This document shows positions 7,292 through 14,968 of a stretch of DNA of 24,509 bases, one piece after another. Below the pieces are notes generated by a model. It did no database searches and had not been told where the DNA came from. It saw only the letters and a list, made by a program, of their open reading frames with translations. The translations under genes and the position numbers were made by a program. The stretch is from an uncultured Eubacteriales bacterium (GTDB taxonomy: Bacteria > Bacillota > Clostridia > Oscillospirales > Acutalibacteraceae): contig CAKSQT010000022.1 of assembly GCA_934486755.1 (NCBI GenBank), positions 1-24,509 on the forward strand. Reading direction: 5' to 3'. Every line of letters begins with the position of its first letter. The stretch's first letter is position 1.

Positions 7292-8126
7292 AATGGTACC
7301 TTATCCGTCGGGTGCGATAGTACCCGAGCGCGACGTAAACAAAAATCCCATTCTTGAAACCCATCACTTAGGGATAGATTTCGGCGGTCTTACCGCTGTT
7401 GACGAATTTTCGCTGACCGTGGGGCGCACCGAAATAGCAGGACTTATCGGTCCTAACGGTGCAGGCAAAACGACCGTTTTCAATATGCTTACCAACGTTT
7501 ATCAGCCCTCGCGCGGTACGATAATGCTGGACGGTAAATCTACCGCAGGAAAGAGTACCGCACAGGTAAACAAAATGGGTATTGCGCGTACCTTCCAAAA
7601 CATACGTCTGTTTTCAAATATGTCGGTAATTGACAATGTTAAGGTCGGTCTGCACAATTCAATCAAAGAGGGCTTCATTCCCTCCGTGACCCATTTGTTC
7701 ACATACCGCGGTGCCGAAAAGAAAGCAAACGAGCGCGCGCTTGAACTGCTTGACTTTTTCTCGATGGCAGATATGGCAACCGCAGAGGCAGGATCGCTTC
7801 CCTACGGTGCGCAGAGAAGACTTGAAATAGTAAGAGCGCTTGCAACAAATCCTGGAATAATCCTCCTTGACGAGCCTGCCGCAGGTATGAACCCGTCGGA
7901 GACTGCCGAGCTTATGGATAATATCCGCCGTATACGCGATACATTCCATATTGCGGTTATGCTTATAGAACATGATATGAACCTTGTTATGAACATCTGC
8001 GAGGGCATTTGCGTTCTTGACCACGGAAAGATAATAGCCAAGGGCACGCCTGATGAAATCAAGTCAAACCCGACTGTTATAGAGGCTTATCTCGGCAAAA
8101 AGAAGGAGGCGGACGGAAATGCTTAA
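7284..8126 (+). CDS. livG: Branched-chain amino-acid ABC transporter ATPase LivG
   Basis: A 280-residue ABC ATPase that powers the importer with LivF. Walker A GPNGAGKTT, Q-loop in FQNIRLF, signature LPYGAQRRLEI, Walker B IILLDEPAAGM and the H-loop in LIEHDMNLV are all present. LDFFS- and MNPSE-type segments and the extended middle region are typical of LivG rather than LivF. ATG 7284 has a CGGAGGG site 8 bases upstream and overlaps the livM stop by 8 bases. The same frame extends upstream to 7185, inside livM, but without homology. About 25 residues precede the usual LivG start, a slightly long N-terminus. Confidence 0.95.
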   Translation: MDKMVPYPSGAIVPERDVNKNPILETHHLGIDFGGLTAVDEFSLTVGRTEIAGLIGPNGAGKTTVFNMLTNVYQPSRGTIMLDGKSTAGKSTAQVNKMGIARTFQNIRLFSNMSVIDNVKVGLHNSIKEGFIPSVTHLFTYRGAEKKANERALELLDFFSMADMATAEAGSLPYGAQRRLEIVRALATNPGIILLDEPAAGMNPSETAELMDNIRRIRDTFHIAVMLIEHDMNLVMNICEGICVLDHGKIIAKGTPDEIKSNPTVIEAYLGKKKEADGNA

Positions 8127-8817
8127 AGTCAATGACATAAACGTTTACTACGGCAATATACACGCCTTAAAGGATATTTCTCTTGAAGTTCATCCCGATG
8201 AAATAGTTGCCCTTATAGGCGCCAACGGCGCAGGCAAATCCACAACGCTTAAAACCATTTCGGGACTTATGCGTTCAAAAACGGGAAGCATAACGCTTAT
8301 GGACGAGGATATTTCCCACGTAGACGCACACAAGCTGGTTTCAAAGGGTCTTGCTCACGTTCCCGAGGGACGCCGCATTTTCTTGCAGATGACCGTTCAG
8401 GAAAATCTTGAAATGGGCGCTTATACTCAGCCCGGATACGTAAAGGACGGCATAGCCGATGTATTTGCTCGTTTTCCCCGTCTTAAACACCGTAAAAACC
8501 AGATTGCGGGCACGCTTTCGGGCGGCGAACAGCAGATGCTTGCAATGGGACGCGCGCTTATGAGTAAGCCGAAGCTGCTTATGCTTGACGAGCCTTCTAT
8601 GGGTCTTGCTCCTATCCTTGTTCAGCAGATATTTGATATAATCAAAGAACTGCACGAGGCGGGAACGACCATTCTTCTCGTTGAGCAGAACGCCGAAATG
8701 GCGCTTCAAATTGCTGACCGTGCCTATGTTCTTGAATCGGGCAGAATAACCCTTTCAGGCACAGGCAAAGAACTTGCACAAAGCGACAAAATTAAAAAAG
8801 CCTACTTAGGCGGATAA
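8119..8817 (+). CDS. livF: Branched-chain amino-acid ABC transporter ATPase LivF
   Basis: A 232-residue ABC ATPase and last gene of the liv operon. Walker A is GANGAGKST, the signature LSGGEQQMLAMGRALM, Walker B LLMLDEPSMGL, and the H-switch region LLVEQNAEMAL, where the usual switch His is replaced by Gln as commonly seen in LivF. VPEGRRIF after the Q-loop region is another LivF hallmark. Length is standard. The ATG overlaps livG by 8 bases and has AAGGAGG upstream. A strong terminator follows within 25 bases. Confidence 0.95.
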   Translation: MLKVNDINVYYGNIHALKDISLEVHPDEIVALIGANGAGKSTTLKTISGLMRSKTGSITLMDEDISHVDAHKLVSKGLAHVPEGRRIFLQMTVQENLEMGAYTQPGYVKDGIADVFARFPRLKHRKNQIAGTLSGGEQQMLAMGRALMSKPKLLMLDEPSMGLAPILVQQIFDIIKELHEAGTTILLVEQNAEMALQIADRAYVLESGRITLSGTGKELAQSDKIKKAYLGG

Positions 8818-8837
8818 AACATATACAAGTATAATTA

Positions 8838-8870
8838 ATAGCCTCGGTTTAAACCGAGGCTATTTGTTTT
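8838..8870 (+). terminator. Intrinsic terminator of the liv operon
   Basis: A 10-bp perfect stem (8838-8847 with 8854-8863) with a TTTAAA loop is followed by TTGTTTTT. On the minus strand the flank is only weakly T-rich, so it mainly ends livKHMGF. It may also slow transcripts from the convergent permease. Confidence 0.88.
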
Positions 8871-8882
8871 TGCCTATTTTGT

Positions 8883-10280
8883 TTACTTTTCCGTTTTCTT
8901 TTCTTTCCTGTAAAAGCACATTCCTACAATCATTATAACCGCAAAAACTATCAAGTAGAAAAGAACTGGGAATGAGAACTTGCCGTCCTCAGCCGCTTTC
9001 ATATACGGGCTTATACCGTGGGCGTATATTGCCGCGAAAATCATAAACAGCGACGCCAATATTGATATAAGCGGCATAACTATGTTTTTAAGCACATTCT
9101 GTTTGCCGTGCTTGAAAATATACATAACAAATATCGGTATGTAGAAAGCGTATATCGTTATTATCGGCAGTTCAGAAGAATCAAAACTGAAAAGTCCGAA
9201 CAGCGGCTCGCGCAGATTTGCACCGTAGAAATAGAACAGCCACAAAGCGCAGTATATAAGTCCGCATACCGCCGAATTTGATGGCATATTGGTCTTTTCG
9301 TCAAGCTGTTTCAAGGTTTTGGGCGCAGGTCCGTGATTTCTTACGGCGATTGAGTACATACCGCGTGTGCAGCCCATCATCAGTCCGTTGAGAGTGCCGA
9401 GACAGGATATTATTATAAACGTATTGAGTATTCCGCCGCCAACATTTCCGAATATTTTAAGAAACGCCGATGTTGAACCCTCGGTCCGCAAAACATCTAC
9501 GTTTGCGGCTCCTGAAAGTCCTATATAATAAAGTATATAGACCGAAATTATTATTATCGCGCCGACGGTGAGCGCTATCGGGAGATTGCGCTTAGCGTTT
9601 TTAAGCTCCGCATTTATTGATGTTGCAATGATCCAGCCTTCATAAGCAAAGGCGGTGGCGACGACCGCGGCAAATATGCTCGTAAATCCGCCAGATTCCG
9701 AAACGCTCCAAGTGTTAAACGCGGCGGTCATATTACCGTTTACTAAGCCGACAACCGTTCCGACAACCGCCATAATTGAAAGCGGAACCAGCTTTATAAC
9801 AGTAGAGCTTACCTGAAACTTTCCAGCCAATTTAGGCGACAGCACGCTTAAAGCATATATAAGGCAGAGATAAAGGCAGGCAAGCGTCATACAGGTGCCG
9901 CCCGTAATATCGGTTGAACCGAACAAAGCAAGTGTGTACCGCGCCGAAACCCACGCAAGCACCGAGGTCATACCTGGGTAGTATACCGTTGTCATAAACC
10001 AGCCGACAGCATAGGCGTACCGCCCGCCGACTACTGCTTCTGCATAATCCACAACGCCGTTTACTTTTTCATACTGTGCCGCAAGTCCCGAAAAGGTCAA
10101 CGCGCATATCACCATTACCGCACCGCCGATAAGCCACGCCAATATACCGAGAGGCATATTCCCGTCTGTGTAATTCAAAATGTCCTGCGCTTTGAAAAAC
10201 ACGCCCGAACCGATTACTATACCCACCACCATACATATAGCGGTAGGCAGACCGTACCTTTTTTCCAGCTTTTGTTCCAC
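8883..10280 (-). CDS. APC-family amino-acid permease
   Basis: A 465-residue polytopic membrane protein of the amino acid-polyamine-organocation superfamily, with about 12 hydrophobic spans. Span 1 has the substrate-binding motif VVGIVIGSGVFFK, as in LAT/SteT-type exchangers. The span-6 region FAYEGWIIATSINAELKNAKRNLP also matches that subgroup. A C-terminal basic tail ends in RKEKKTEK. Start is GTG 10280 with GGGGG 6-8 bases upstream. It follows dut after 22 bases with no terminator, so it is probably the last gene of nrdD-nrdG-dut-permease. Substrate cannot be read from the sequence; Ser/Thr or other neutral amino-acid exchange is a family-based guess. Confidence 0.85.
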   Translation of the reverse strand: MEQKLEKRYGLPTAICMVVGIVIGSGVFFKAQDILNYTDGNMPLGILAWLIGGAVMVICALTFSGLAAQYEKVNGVVDYAEAVVGGRYAYAVGWFMTTVYYPGMTSVLAWVSARYTLALFGSTDITGGTCMTLACLYLCLIYALSVLSPKLAGKFQVSSTVIKLVPLSIMAVVGTVVGLVNGNMTAAFNTWSVSESGGFTSIFAAVVATAFAYEGWIIATSINAELKNAKRNLPIALTVGAIIIISVYILYYIGLSGAANVDVLRTEGSTSAFLKIFGNVGGGILNTFIIISCLGTLNGLMMGCTRGMYSIAVRNHGPAPKTLKQLDEKTNMPSNSAVCGLIYCALWLFYFYGANLREPLFGLFSFDSSELPIITIYAFYIPIFVMYIFKHGKQNVLKNIVMPLISILASLFMIFAAIYAHGISPYMKAAEDGKFSFPVLFYLIVFAVIMIVGMCFYRKEKKTEK

Positions 10281-10302
10281 AAAAATTCCCCCTTAATTTA
10301 TT

Positions 10303-10746
10303 TTATTTACTGCCCGTAGAGCCGAAACCGCCTGCTCCCCTATCGGTATTTGAAATTTCGTCCGCCTCGACAAAGTCAACCGTCAGATACGGGGTTATTA
10401 CCAACTGAGCTATCCGCTCGCCGTCCTCGATCTGTTGAACCGAGTTTGAATGGTTGTGGAGCGATACCATTATTTCTCCCCTGTAATCGCTGTCAACAAC
10501 GCCGACCTTGTTTGCGGGAGCAAGACCCCGTTTGGTTGCTATTCCGCTGCGTGCATAGATAAGTCCCGCATAACCCTCGGGAATTTCCAAAGCGATACCC
10601 GTATGTATCAGCTTTGTTTCACCCGATTCAAATACCTCTTTGCCGCCGTCAAGACAGGCATACAGGTCTGCGCCCGCCGCCGAGGCAGAACCGTAGCTTG
10701 GGACTGTTGCCTTTGAATTGAGCTTTTTAAACTTTACTTTTACCAT
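10303..10746 (-). CDS. dut: Deoxyuridine 5'-triphosphate nucleotidohydrolase (dUTPase)
   Basis: A 147-residue homotrimeric dUTPase that hydrolyses dUTP to dUMP and pyrophosphate, keeping uracil out of DNA and feeding dTMP synthesis. All five family motifs are present in order: AAGADLYA, RSGIATKRGL, GVVDSDYRGEI with the catalytic Asp, ERIAQLVI, and the C-terminal lid RGAGGFGSTG. ATG 10746 has AGGAG 7 bases upstream; an upstream in-frame extension to 10845 would run deep into nrdG and is rejected. It lies 10 bases after nrdG in the NrdR-type dNTP operon, which fits its role. Confidence 0.96.
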   Translation of the reverse strand: MVKVKFKKLNSKATVPSYGSASAAGADLYACLDGGKEVFESGETKLIHTGIALEIPEGYAGLIYARSGIATKRGLAPANKVGVVDSDYRGEIMVSLHNHSNSVQQIEDGERIAQLVITPYLTVDFVEADEISNTDRGAGGFGSTGSK

Positions 10747-10756
10747 ATTTGCACTC

Positions 10757-11308
10757 CTAATCGTATATTGATTCGCTGCCCATTTTACGCTCCCAAACGC
10801 CGTCAAGCAGGACGGTTGCGCCAAGATTAAGCGAATTTTTAACATCTATTATTCTTTGATTTGACGAACCTCTGAACAAAAGTGCGGGGCTTTTAAGCTC
10901 CTCCACGAATTTTCCGTCCACCAAAACGTCCAGCTCTTTAAGTATTTCAAGCACGCGCGGATCGCTGTCTTTCAAGAGCTGTTTTTCAAATTCAAAGCCC
11001 GTATAACACCAAATTGTTTTTTCGGGATATTTTTCATTAAACAGTTTAACAAGTTTTAATATTCCGTCCCTGTTTTCAGGCTCAAACGGTTCCCCGCCGA
11101 GAAGCGAAAGTCCTGCTATATGCGTTTTTTCGCACGAATTTATAATATCGGCGATAACCCCGTCATCAAACTTATTGCCGTAATTAAAATCCCACGCCTC
11201 GCGGTTAAAGCAATTCTTGCAGTGATGTCTGCAACCGCTTACGAACAGCGAAACGCGAACCCCAGGTCCGTTAGCAATATCAAATTTTTTTATAACCGCA
11301 TAATTCAT
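10757..11308 (-). CDS. nrdG: Anaerobic ribonucleotide reductase-activating protein
   Basis: A 183-residue radical-SAM activase that generates the glycyl radical on NrdD. The 4Fe-4S cluster motif is CRHHCKNC (CxxxCxxC), preceded by GPGVRVSLFVSG. LSLLGGEPFEPEN is the Gly-rich SAM-binding motif, and WCYTGFEFE follows as expected. ATG 11308 is preceded by AGAGG at 7 bases; the frame extends to 11350 through a hairpin and is unlikely to be translated there. It follows nrdD after 75 bases. The enzyme is oxygen-sensitive, pointing to anaerobic growth. Confidence 0.95.
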   Translation of the reverse strand: MNYAVIKKFDIANGPGVRVSLFVSGCRHHCKNCFNREAWDFNYGNKFDDGVIADIINSCEKTHIAGLSLLGGEPFEPENRDGILKLVKLFNEKYPEKTIWCYTGFEFEKQLLKDSDPRVLEILKELDVLVDGKFVEELKSPALLFRGSSNQRIIDVKNSLNLGATVLLDGVWERKMGSESIYD

Positions 11309-11329
11309 TATAAAGCCTCTCTGATAGAA

Positions 11330-11360
11330 GTAGGGGACGGCGTTTTGCACCGTCCTCTAC
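11330..11360. repeat. REP-like palindrome between nrdD and nrdG
   Basis: GTAGGGGACGG (11330-11340) and CCGTCCTCTAC (11350-11360) pair over 11 positions with one mismatch around a 9-base loop. There is no U-run on the minus strand, so it is not a terminator. GTAGGGG...CCCCTAC palindromes are familiar intergenic repeats in related Clostridia (from memory). A role in mRNA processing or stability between the two cistrons is possible. Confidence 0.5.
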
Positions 11361-11383
11361 CGTTTGATATTTAATATCTATCA

Positions 11384-13561
11384 TCACAGATGCAGTACAC
11401 GCTCTTTAATTTCCTGAGTTCTGCCCTGATTCCAGAATTGCGTGCCGATGTATCCGCAGGTGCGGCGCGCAACATTCATTTTGTCCTGATCGGTGTTTCC
11501 GCAGTTAGGACATTTCCAAATGAGTTTTCCGTCGGCGTCCTCTTTAATTTCGATCTCGCCGTCATATCCGCAGACGTGGCAGAAGTCGCTCTTTGTATTA
11601 AGCTCCGCATACATTATATGATCATAGATAAATTTCATTACCGCAATTACAGCGTCAATATTGTTTTGCATATTCGGAACTTCAACATACGAAATTGCTC
11701 CTCCGGGTGAGAGCGCCTGGAATTTGGCTTCAAGCTCCAACTTGTCAAAAGCATCTATTTCCTCGGTAACGTGAACGTGATAACTGTTGGTGATATAATT
11801 CTTATCGGTAACGTTCTTTATAATACCGAAACGCTTTTGCAGACATTTTGCAAACTTATATGTCGTGCTTTCAAGCGGCGTTCCGTAAAGCGAATAGTCG
11901 ATATTTTCGTCCGCCTTCCACTTTGCGGTATATTCATTGAGTTTTTTCATTATTTCAAGACCGAGCTTTTCACCCTCAGCCTCGGTAAGTTTTTTGCCGA
12001 TAAGGCTGTAAACGCACTCCCACAGTCCCGCATAGCCGAGCGAGAGGGTCGAGTATCCGCCGTGCAGATACTTGTCTATCGTCTCGCCCTTTTTAAGGCG
12101 GAGCAATGCTCCGTGCTGCCAGAGTATCGGCGCCGCGTCGGACAGGGTTCCCGTAAGGCGCTCGTGGCGCGCTTGGAGCGCCCTGTGGCAAAGCTCCATA
12201 CGCTCGTCAAATATCTGCCAGAATTTTTCCATATCCTTGTCGGCAGACAGACCTATATCAACAAGGTTTACTGTCACAACGCCCTGATTGAAACGTCCGT
12301 AATACTTCGGTTTGCCGTTTTCGTCGACATAAGGAGTTAAGAAGCTGCGGCAGCCCATGCAGGTATAGCAGTGACCCTCGCCGTTCTTGTCGATCTTGTT
12401 TTCGAGCATAATTTTTTCCGAAATATAATCGGGAACCATACGCTTGGCGGTGCATTTTGCCGCCAATTGCGTGAGATACCAATACTTACTGTCCTCAGTG
12501 ATATTATCTTCTTCGAGAACATAGATGAGCTTCGGGAACGCAGGGGTTATCCATATACCCTTTTCGTTTTTAACGCCCCTATAACGCTGTTTGAGCGTTT
12601 CTTCGATTATCAGCGCAAGGTCGTTCTTTTCCTGCTCGTTCTTTGCTTCGTTAAGATACATAAACACGGTTACAAACGGAGCCTGTCCGTTTGTGGTCAT
12701 AAGGGTTACGACCTGATACTGTATCATCTGAACACCGTTTCTTACCTCGTCTCTTAAACGCTTTTCGGTGATCTTATCTATTTTTTCTTCGGTTACGTTC
12801 TCGTCTATTTCCCTTAACTCCTCGGCAACGAGATTGCGTATCTTCTTACGGCTTATATCCACAAACGGCGCAAGATGGGTAAGACTTATGCTCTGACCGC
12901 CGTACTGGCAGGAGGCAACCTGCGCTATTATCTGGGTTGCGATATTGCAGGCGGTTGAAAAGCTGTGCGGTTTTTCAATAAGAGTACCGCTTATAACAGT
13001 ACCGTTTTGCAGCATATCTTCAAGGTTTACAAGATCACAGTTGTGCATGTGCTGAGCAAAATAATCCGCGTCGTGGAAGTGAATTATACCCTGCTCGTGC
13101 GCCTCAACAATATCCGACGGCAAAAGTATACGCTTGGTTATATCCTTGCTTACCTCGCCTGCCATATAGTCGCGCTGAACGCTGTTTACGGTGGGATTTT
13201 TATTGGAATTTTCCTGCTTTACTTCCTCATTGTTACATTCGATAAGACTTAAAATTTGCTCGTCGGTAGTATTCGCCTTACGAATAAGCGCGCGGTTATA
13301 ACGGTAGGTTATGTAACGGCGCGCAACATCAAAGGCGCGCTGGTTCATTATCTGATCCTCTACCATATCCTGTATTTCTTCAACGCTTAAAGACCTGTTG
13401 ATATTCTGCGCGGCGCTCTCAACATCTTCGGCTATGCGCTTTATCTGAACGTCGCTCATACGTTCGCTCGGAACAACGCTTTCATTCGCTTTTTTTACCG
13501 CTATTACTATCTTTTGCGGATCAAAGCTGACCTCCGCACCGCTCCTTTTAATAATCTTCAT
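11384..13561 (-). CDS. nrdD: Anaerobic (class III) ribonucleoside-triphosphate reductase
   Basis: A 725-residue glycyl-radical enzyme that reduces NTPs to dNTPs without oxygen. Residues about 1-90 are an ATP-cone, the allosteric activity site, starting MKIIKRSGAEVSFDPQKIV. The catalytic barrel has conserved stretches such as HFHDADYFAQHMHNCDLVNL and TCMGCRSFL. The C-terminus has a Zn site of two CxxC pairs (CHVC and CPNC) and then the glycyl-radical segment RRTCGYIG at about 699-706. Length is typical. The start has GGGGG upstream. The promoter 70-100 bases upstream carries two NrdR-like boxes. nrdG, dut and the permease follow on the same strand. No class I or II reductase is in the window. 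Confidence 0.97.
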   Translation of the reverse strand: MKIIKRSGAEVSFDPQKIVIAVKKANESVVPSERMSDVQIKRIAEDVESAAQNINRSLSVEEIQDMVEDQIMNQRAFDVARRYITYRYNRALIRKANTTDEQILSLIECNNEEVKQENSNKNPTVNSVQRDYMAGEVSKDITKRILLPSDIVEAHEQGIIHFHDADYFAQHMHNCDLVNLEDMLQNGTVISGTLIEKPHSFSTACNIATQIIAQVASCQYGGQSISLTHLAPFVDISRKKIRNLVAEELREIDENVTEEKIDKITEKRLRDEVRNGVQMIQYQVVTLMTTNGQAPFVTVFMYLNEAKNEQEKNDLALIIEETLKQRYRGVKNEKGIWITPAFPKLIYVLEEDNITEDSKYWYLTQLAAKCTAKRMVPDYISEKIMLENKIDKNGEGHCYTCMGCRSFLTPYVDENGKPKYYGRFNQGVVTVNLVDIGLSADKDMEKFWQIFDERMELCHRALQARHERLTGTLSDAAPILWQHGALLRLKKGETIDKYLHGGYSTLSLGYAGLWECVYSLIGKKLTEAEGEKLGLEIMKKLNEYTAKWKADENIDYSLYGTPLESTTYKFAKCLQKRFGIIKNVTDKNYITNSYHVHVTEEIDAFDKLELEAKFQALSPGGAISYVEVPNMQNNIDAVIAVMKFIYDHIMYAELNTKSDFCHVCGYDGEIEIKEDADGKLIWKCPNCGNTDQDKMNVARRTCGYIGTQFWNQGRTQEIKERVLHL

Positions 13562-13605
13562 AATTATCCCCCGTTGTGTTATAAAACAGATTTTTCAAAC
13601 AACTA

Positions 13606-13621
13606 ACACTATATCTTGTGT
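13606..13621. promoter_or_regulatory. NrdR box 1
   Basis: ACACTATATCTTGTGT matches the known NrdR consensus acaCwAtATaTwGtGt at 15 of 16 positions. It lies just downstream of the predicted nrdD transcript start, where repressor binding would block elongation or open-complex formation. Confidence 0.8.
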
Positions 13622-13632
13622 TAACATTTTCA

Positions 13633-13660
13633 ATTATACCACAATTTTTTGTAATTTCAA
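13633..13660 (-). promoter_or_regulatory. nrdD promoter
   Basis: On the minus strand, TTGAAA (13655-13660) and a perfect TATAAT (13633-13638) are separated by 16 bases. The transcript start would lie near 13625, giving a roughly 65-base 5' UTR to nrdD. It overlaps NrdR box 2. Confidence 0.75.
13639..13654. promoter_or_regulatory. NrdR box 2 (degenerate)
   Basis: A 16-base segment matches the NrdR consensus at about 11 positions, including the CACAAT and TTGT cores. It starts 33 bases from box 1, roughly three helical turns, as in known tandem NrdR sites. It exactly fills the spacer between the nrdD -35 and -10 elements. Confidence 0.55.
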
Positions 13661-13678
13661 TACCTATTTGGAAAAAAT

Positions 13679-14536
13679 TTATTTTTCTATATTTTTAAAT
13701 CCCTGACCGAAAATCTCCCCCGCTTCGCCTATAACGGTAAAGGCGTCAGGCGCGCACTCGCCTATTATACGGCAAACTGAATACACCTGATGGCGGCGCA
13801 CGGTACACATGAGCATCTTTTTATTACTCCCCGTATATGCCCCTACAACGTCTATTATTGTAACGCCGCGCTGAACCGCGGAAATCAGTTTTGAAGAAAG
13901 TTCTTTCCAATTTTCGGTTATCACGTATATTATTTTTCCCTTATCTGAGCCGTAAAGAACAACATCCATTATGCGCGACGACGCGTAAAGAGATATTACC
14001 GAATAGAGAGCGCTTTCTATATTATTATAGACTACTGCTGTAACCGCTACCACAACGGCGTCGGTTGCGAGTATCAATCTGCCCACAGTAATATGCGGAT
14101 ACCTTGAATTGATTATTTTCGCTATTATATCAACGCCGCCTGTTGTAGCGCCTCTGAGCATAACGGTGCTGAGTCCCGTTCCCGTCAGTATTCCGCCGAA
14201 CACCGCCGCCAGCACGGGATCTATTTTGAACTTAGGCAAAAACGCCTCGGTAATTTCAAGTGTGACCGACATTGCCAACGTGGCAACAGCCGTTTTTGCA
14301 ATAAAACCGCCGCCGAACCTCAAAAAGGCATATATAAGAAGCGGTACATTCAGAATAAAAACGCTTAAACCTGTCGGGATCATAAACAAATGGTTGAGAA
14401 TAGCCGCTATACCCGTAATACCGCCTGGCGTTATCTCATTCGGCGTTATCAACATAGTGACCGCCGCCGAATAAATAAAACAACCCGTAAAATAAACCAA
14501 AATATCTGTCGCAAAATGAATTGCCTGCTTTTTCAT
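13679..14536 (-). CDS. yitT: YitT family membrane protein
   Basis: A 285-residue protein of the YitT family. About five to six hydrophobic spans (residues about 10-185) include the conserved N-terminal segment ITPNEITPGGITGIA and LRGATTGGVDIIAK. A soluble C-terminal DUF2179 domain follows, residues about 200-280, with GKIIYVITENWKELS and CTVRRHQVYSVCRII. Molecular function is unknown; family members are multi-copy in Firmicutes. The start has GGAGG upstream. The mrnC terminator's U-tract directly abuts this Shine-Dalgarno, so expression probably depends on read-through or a promoter inside mrnC. It ends about 20 bases before the nrdD promoter with no clear terminator. Confidence 0.88.
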   Translation of the reverse strand: MKKQAIHFATDILVYFTGCFIYSAAVTMLITPNEITPGGITGIAAILNHLFMIPTGLSVFILNVPLLIYAFLRFGGGFIAKTAVATLAMSVTLEITEAFLPKFKIDPVLAAVFGGILTGTGLSTVMLRGATTGGVDIIAKIINSRYPHITVGRLILATDAVVVAVTAVVYNNIESALYSVISLYASSRIMDVVLYGSDKGKIIYVITENWKELSSKLISAVQRGVTIIDVVGAYTGSNKKMLMCTVRRHQVYSVCRIIGECAPDAFTVIGEAGEIFGQGFKNIEK

Positions 14537-14548
14537 AAAATACCTCCG

Positions 14549-14583
14549 AAAAAAACGGATACACCTTTAAATTAGTGTACCCG
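14549..14583 (-). terminator. Intrinsic terminator overlapping the end of mrnC
   Basis: On the minus strand CGGGTACAC (14575-14583) pairs with GTGTATCCG (14556-14564), 9 bp with one mismatch, followed by seven Us (14549-14555). The left arm lies within the last codons of mrnC, and the yitT Shine-Dalgarno begins immediately after the U-tract. Confidence 0.72.
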
Positions 14584-14953
14584 ATTTTTCGTTCCATATT
14601 TTATTAAAAAGTTCTTCTATTCTGTCTTTTTTGCCCGCAAGATGCAAATATCCGAAAACACATTCCAACCCAGTTGCTATGTGATACTCGGCTCCCGTAG
14701 AGCTTTTCGGAGACCTGCCTGTGTGAAAATTTCGGCCTCTTTTAAAAACAGCAATCTCTTTTTCATCAAGAACAGGCTCTATAAGCGCGTATGCATCCGC
14801 CTGCGACGAGGCGTTTACAAACTTAACGGACAATCGGTGCAGCTCGCCCGACGGACGGTTTACCGCCGCAAGCCTTGTGCGCACGCAAAGACCGTAAACC
14901 GCGTCCCCGACAAAGGAAAGCACCGACGGACTTAACAAATTTACACTATCCAT
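14567..14953 (-). CDS. mrnC: Mini-ribonuclease III
   Basis: A 128-residue RNase III-like catalytic domain without a dsRNA-binding domain; family members mature 23S rRNA in Firmicutes. Key blocks are SFVGDAVYGLCVRTRL with the catalytic Asp, KRGRNFHTG, and STGAEYHIATGLECVFGYLHL with the conserved metal-binding Glu. Length is typical (about 125-145). ATG 14953 has AGGGG upstream. It follows obgE after 15 bases and is probably co-transcribed. A terminator overlaps its last codons. Placement with ribosomal-assembly genes fits an rRNA-processing role. Confidence 0.9.
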   Translation of the reverse strand: MDSVNLLSPSVLSFVGDAVYGLCVRTRLAAVNRPSGELHRLSVKFVNASSQADAYALIEPVLDEKEIAVFKRGRNFHTGRSPKSSTGAEYHIATGLECVFGYLHLAGKKDRIEELFNKIWNEKSGTLI

Positions 14954-14968
14954 TATATAAACCCCTAA

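Noticed and set aside
11771..12340. 189-codon plus-strand ORF
   Set aside because: Antisense shadow of the well-supported nrdD gene.
13571..13588. Third NrdR box near GTTGTGTTATAAAAC
   Set aside because: Lacks the paired ACAC/GTGT arms; only a partial match.
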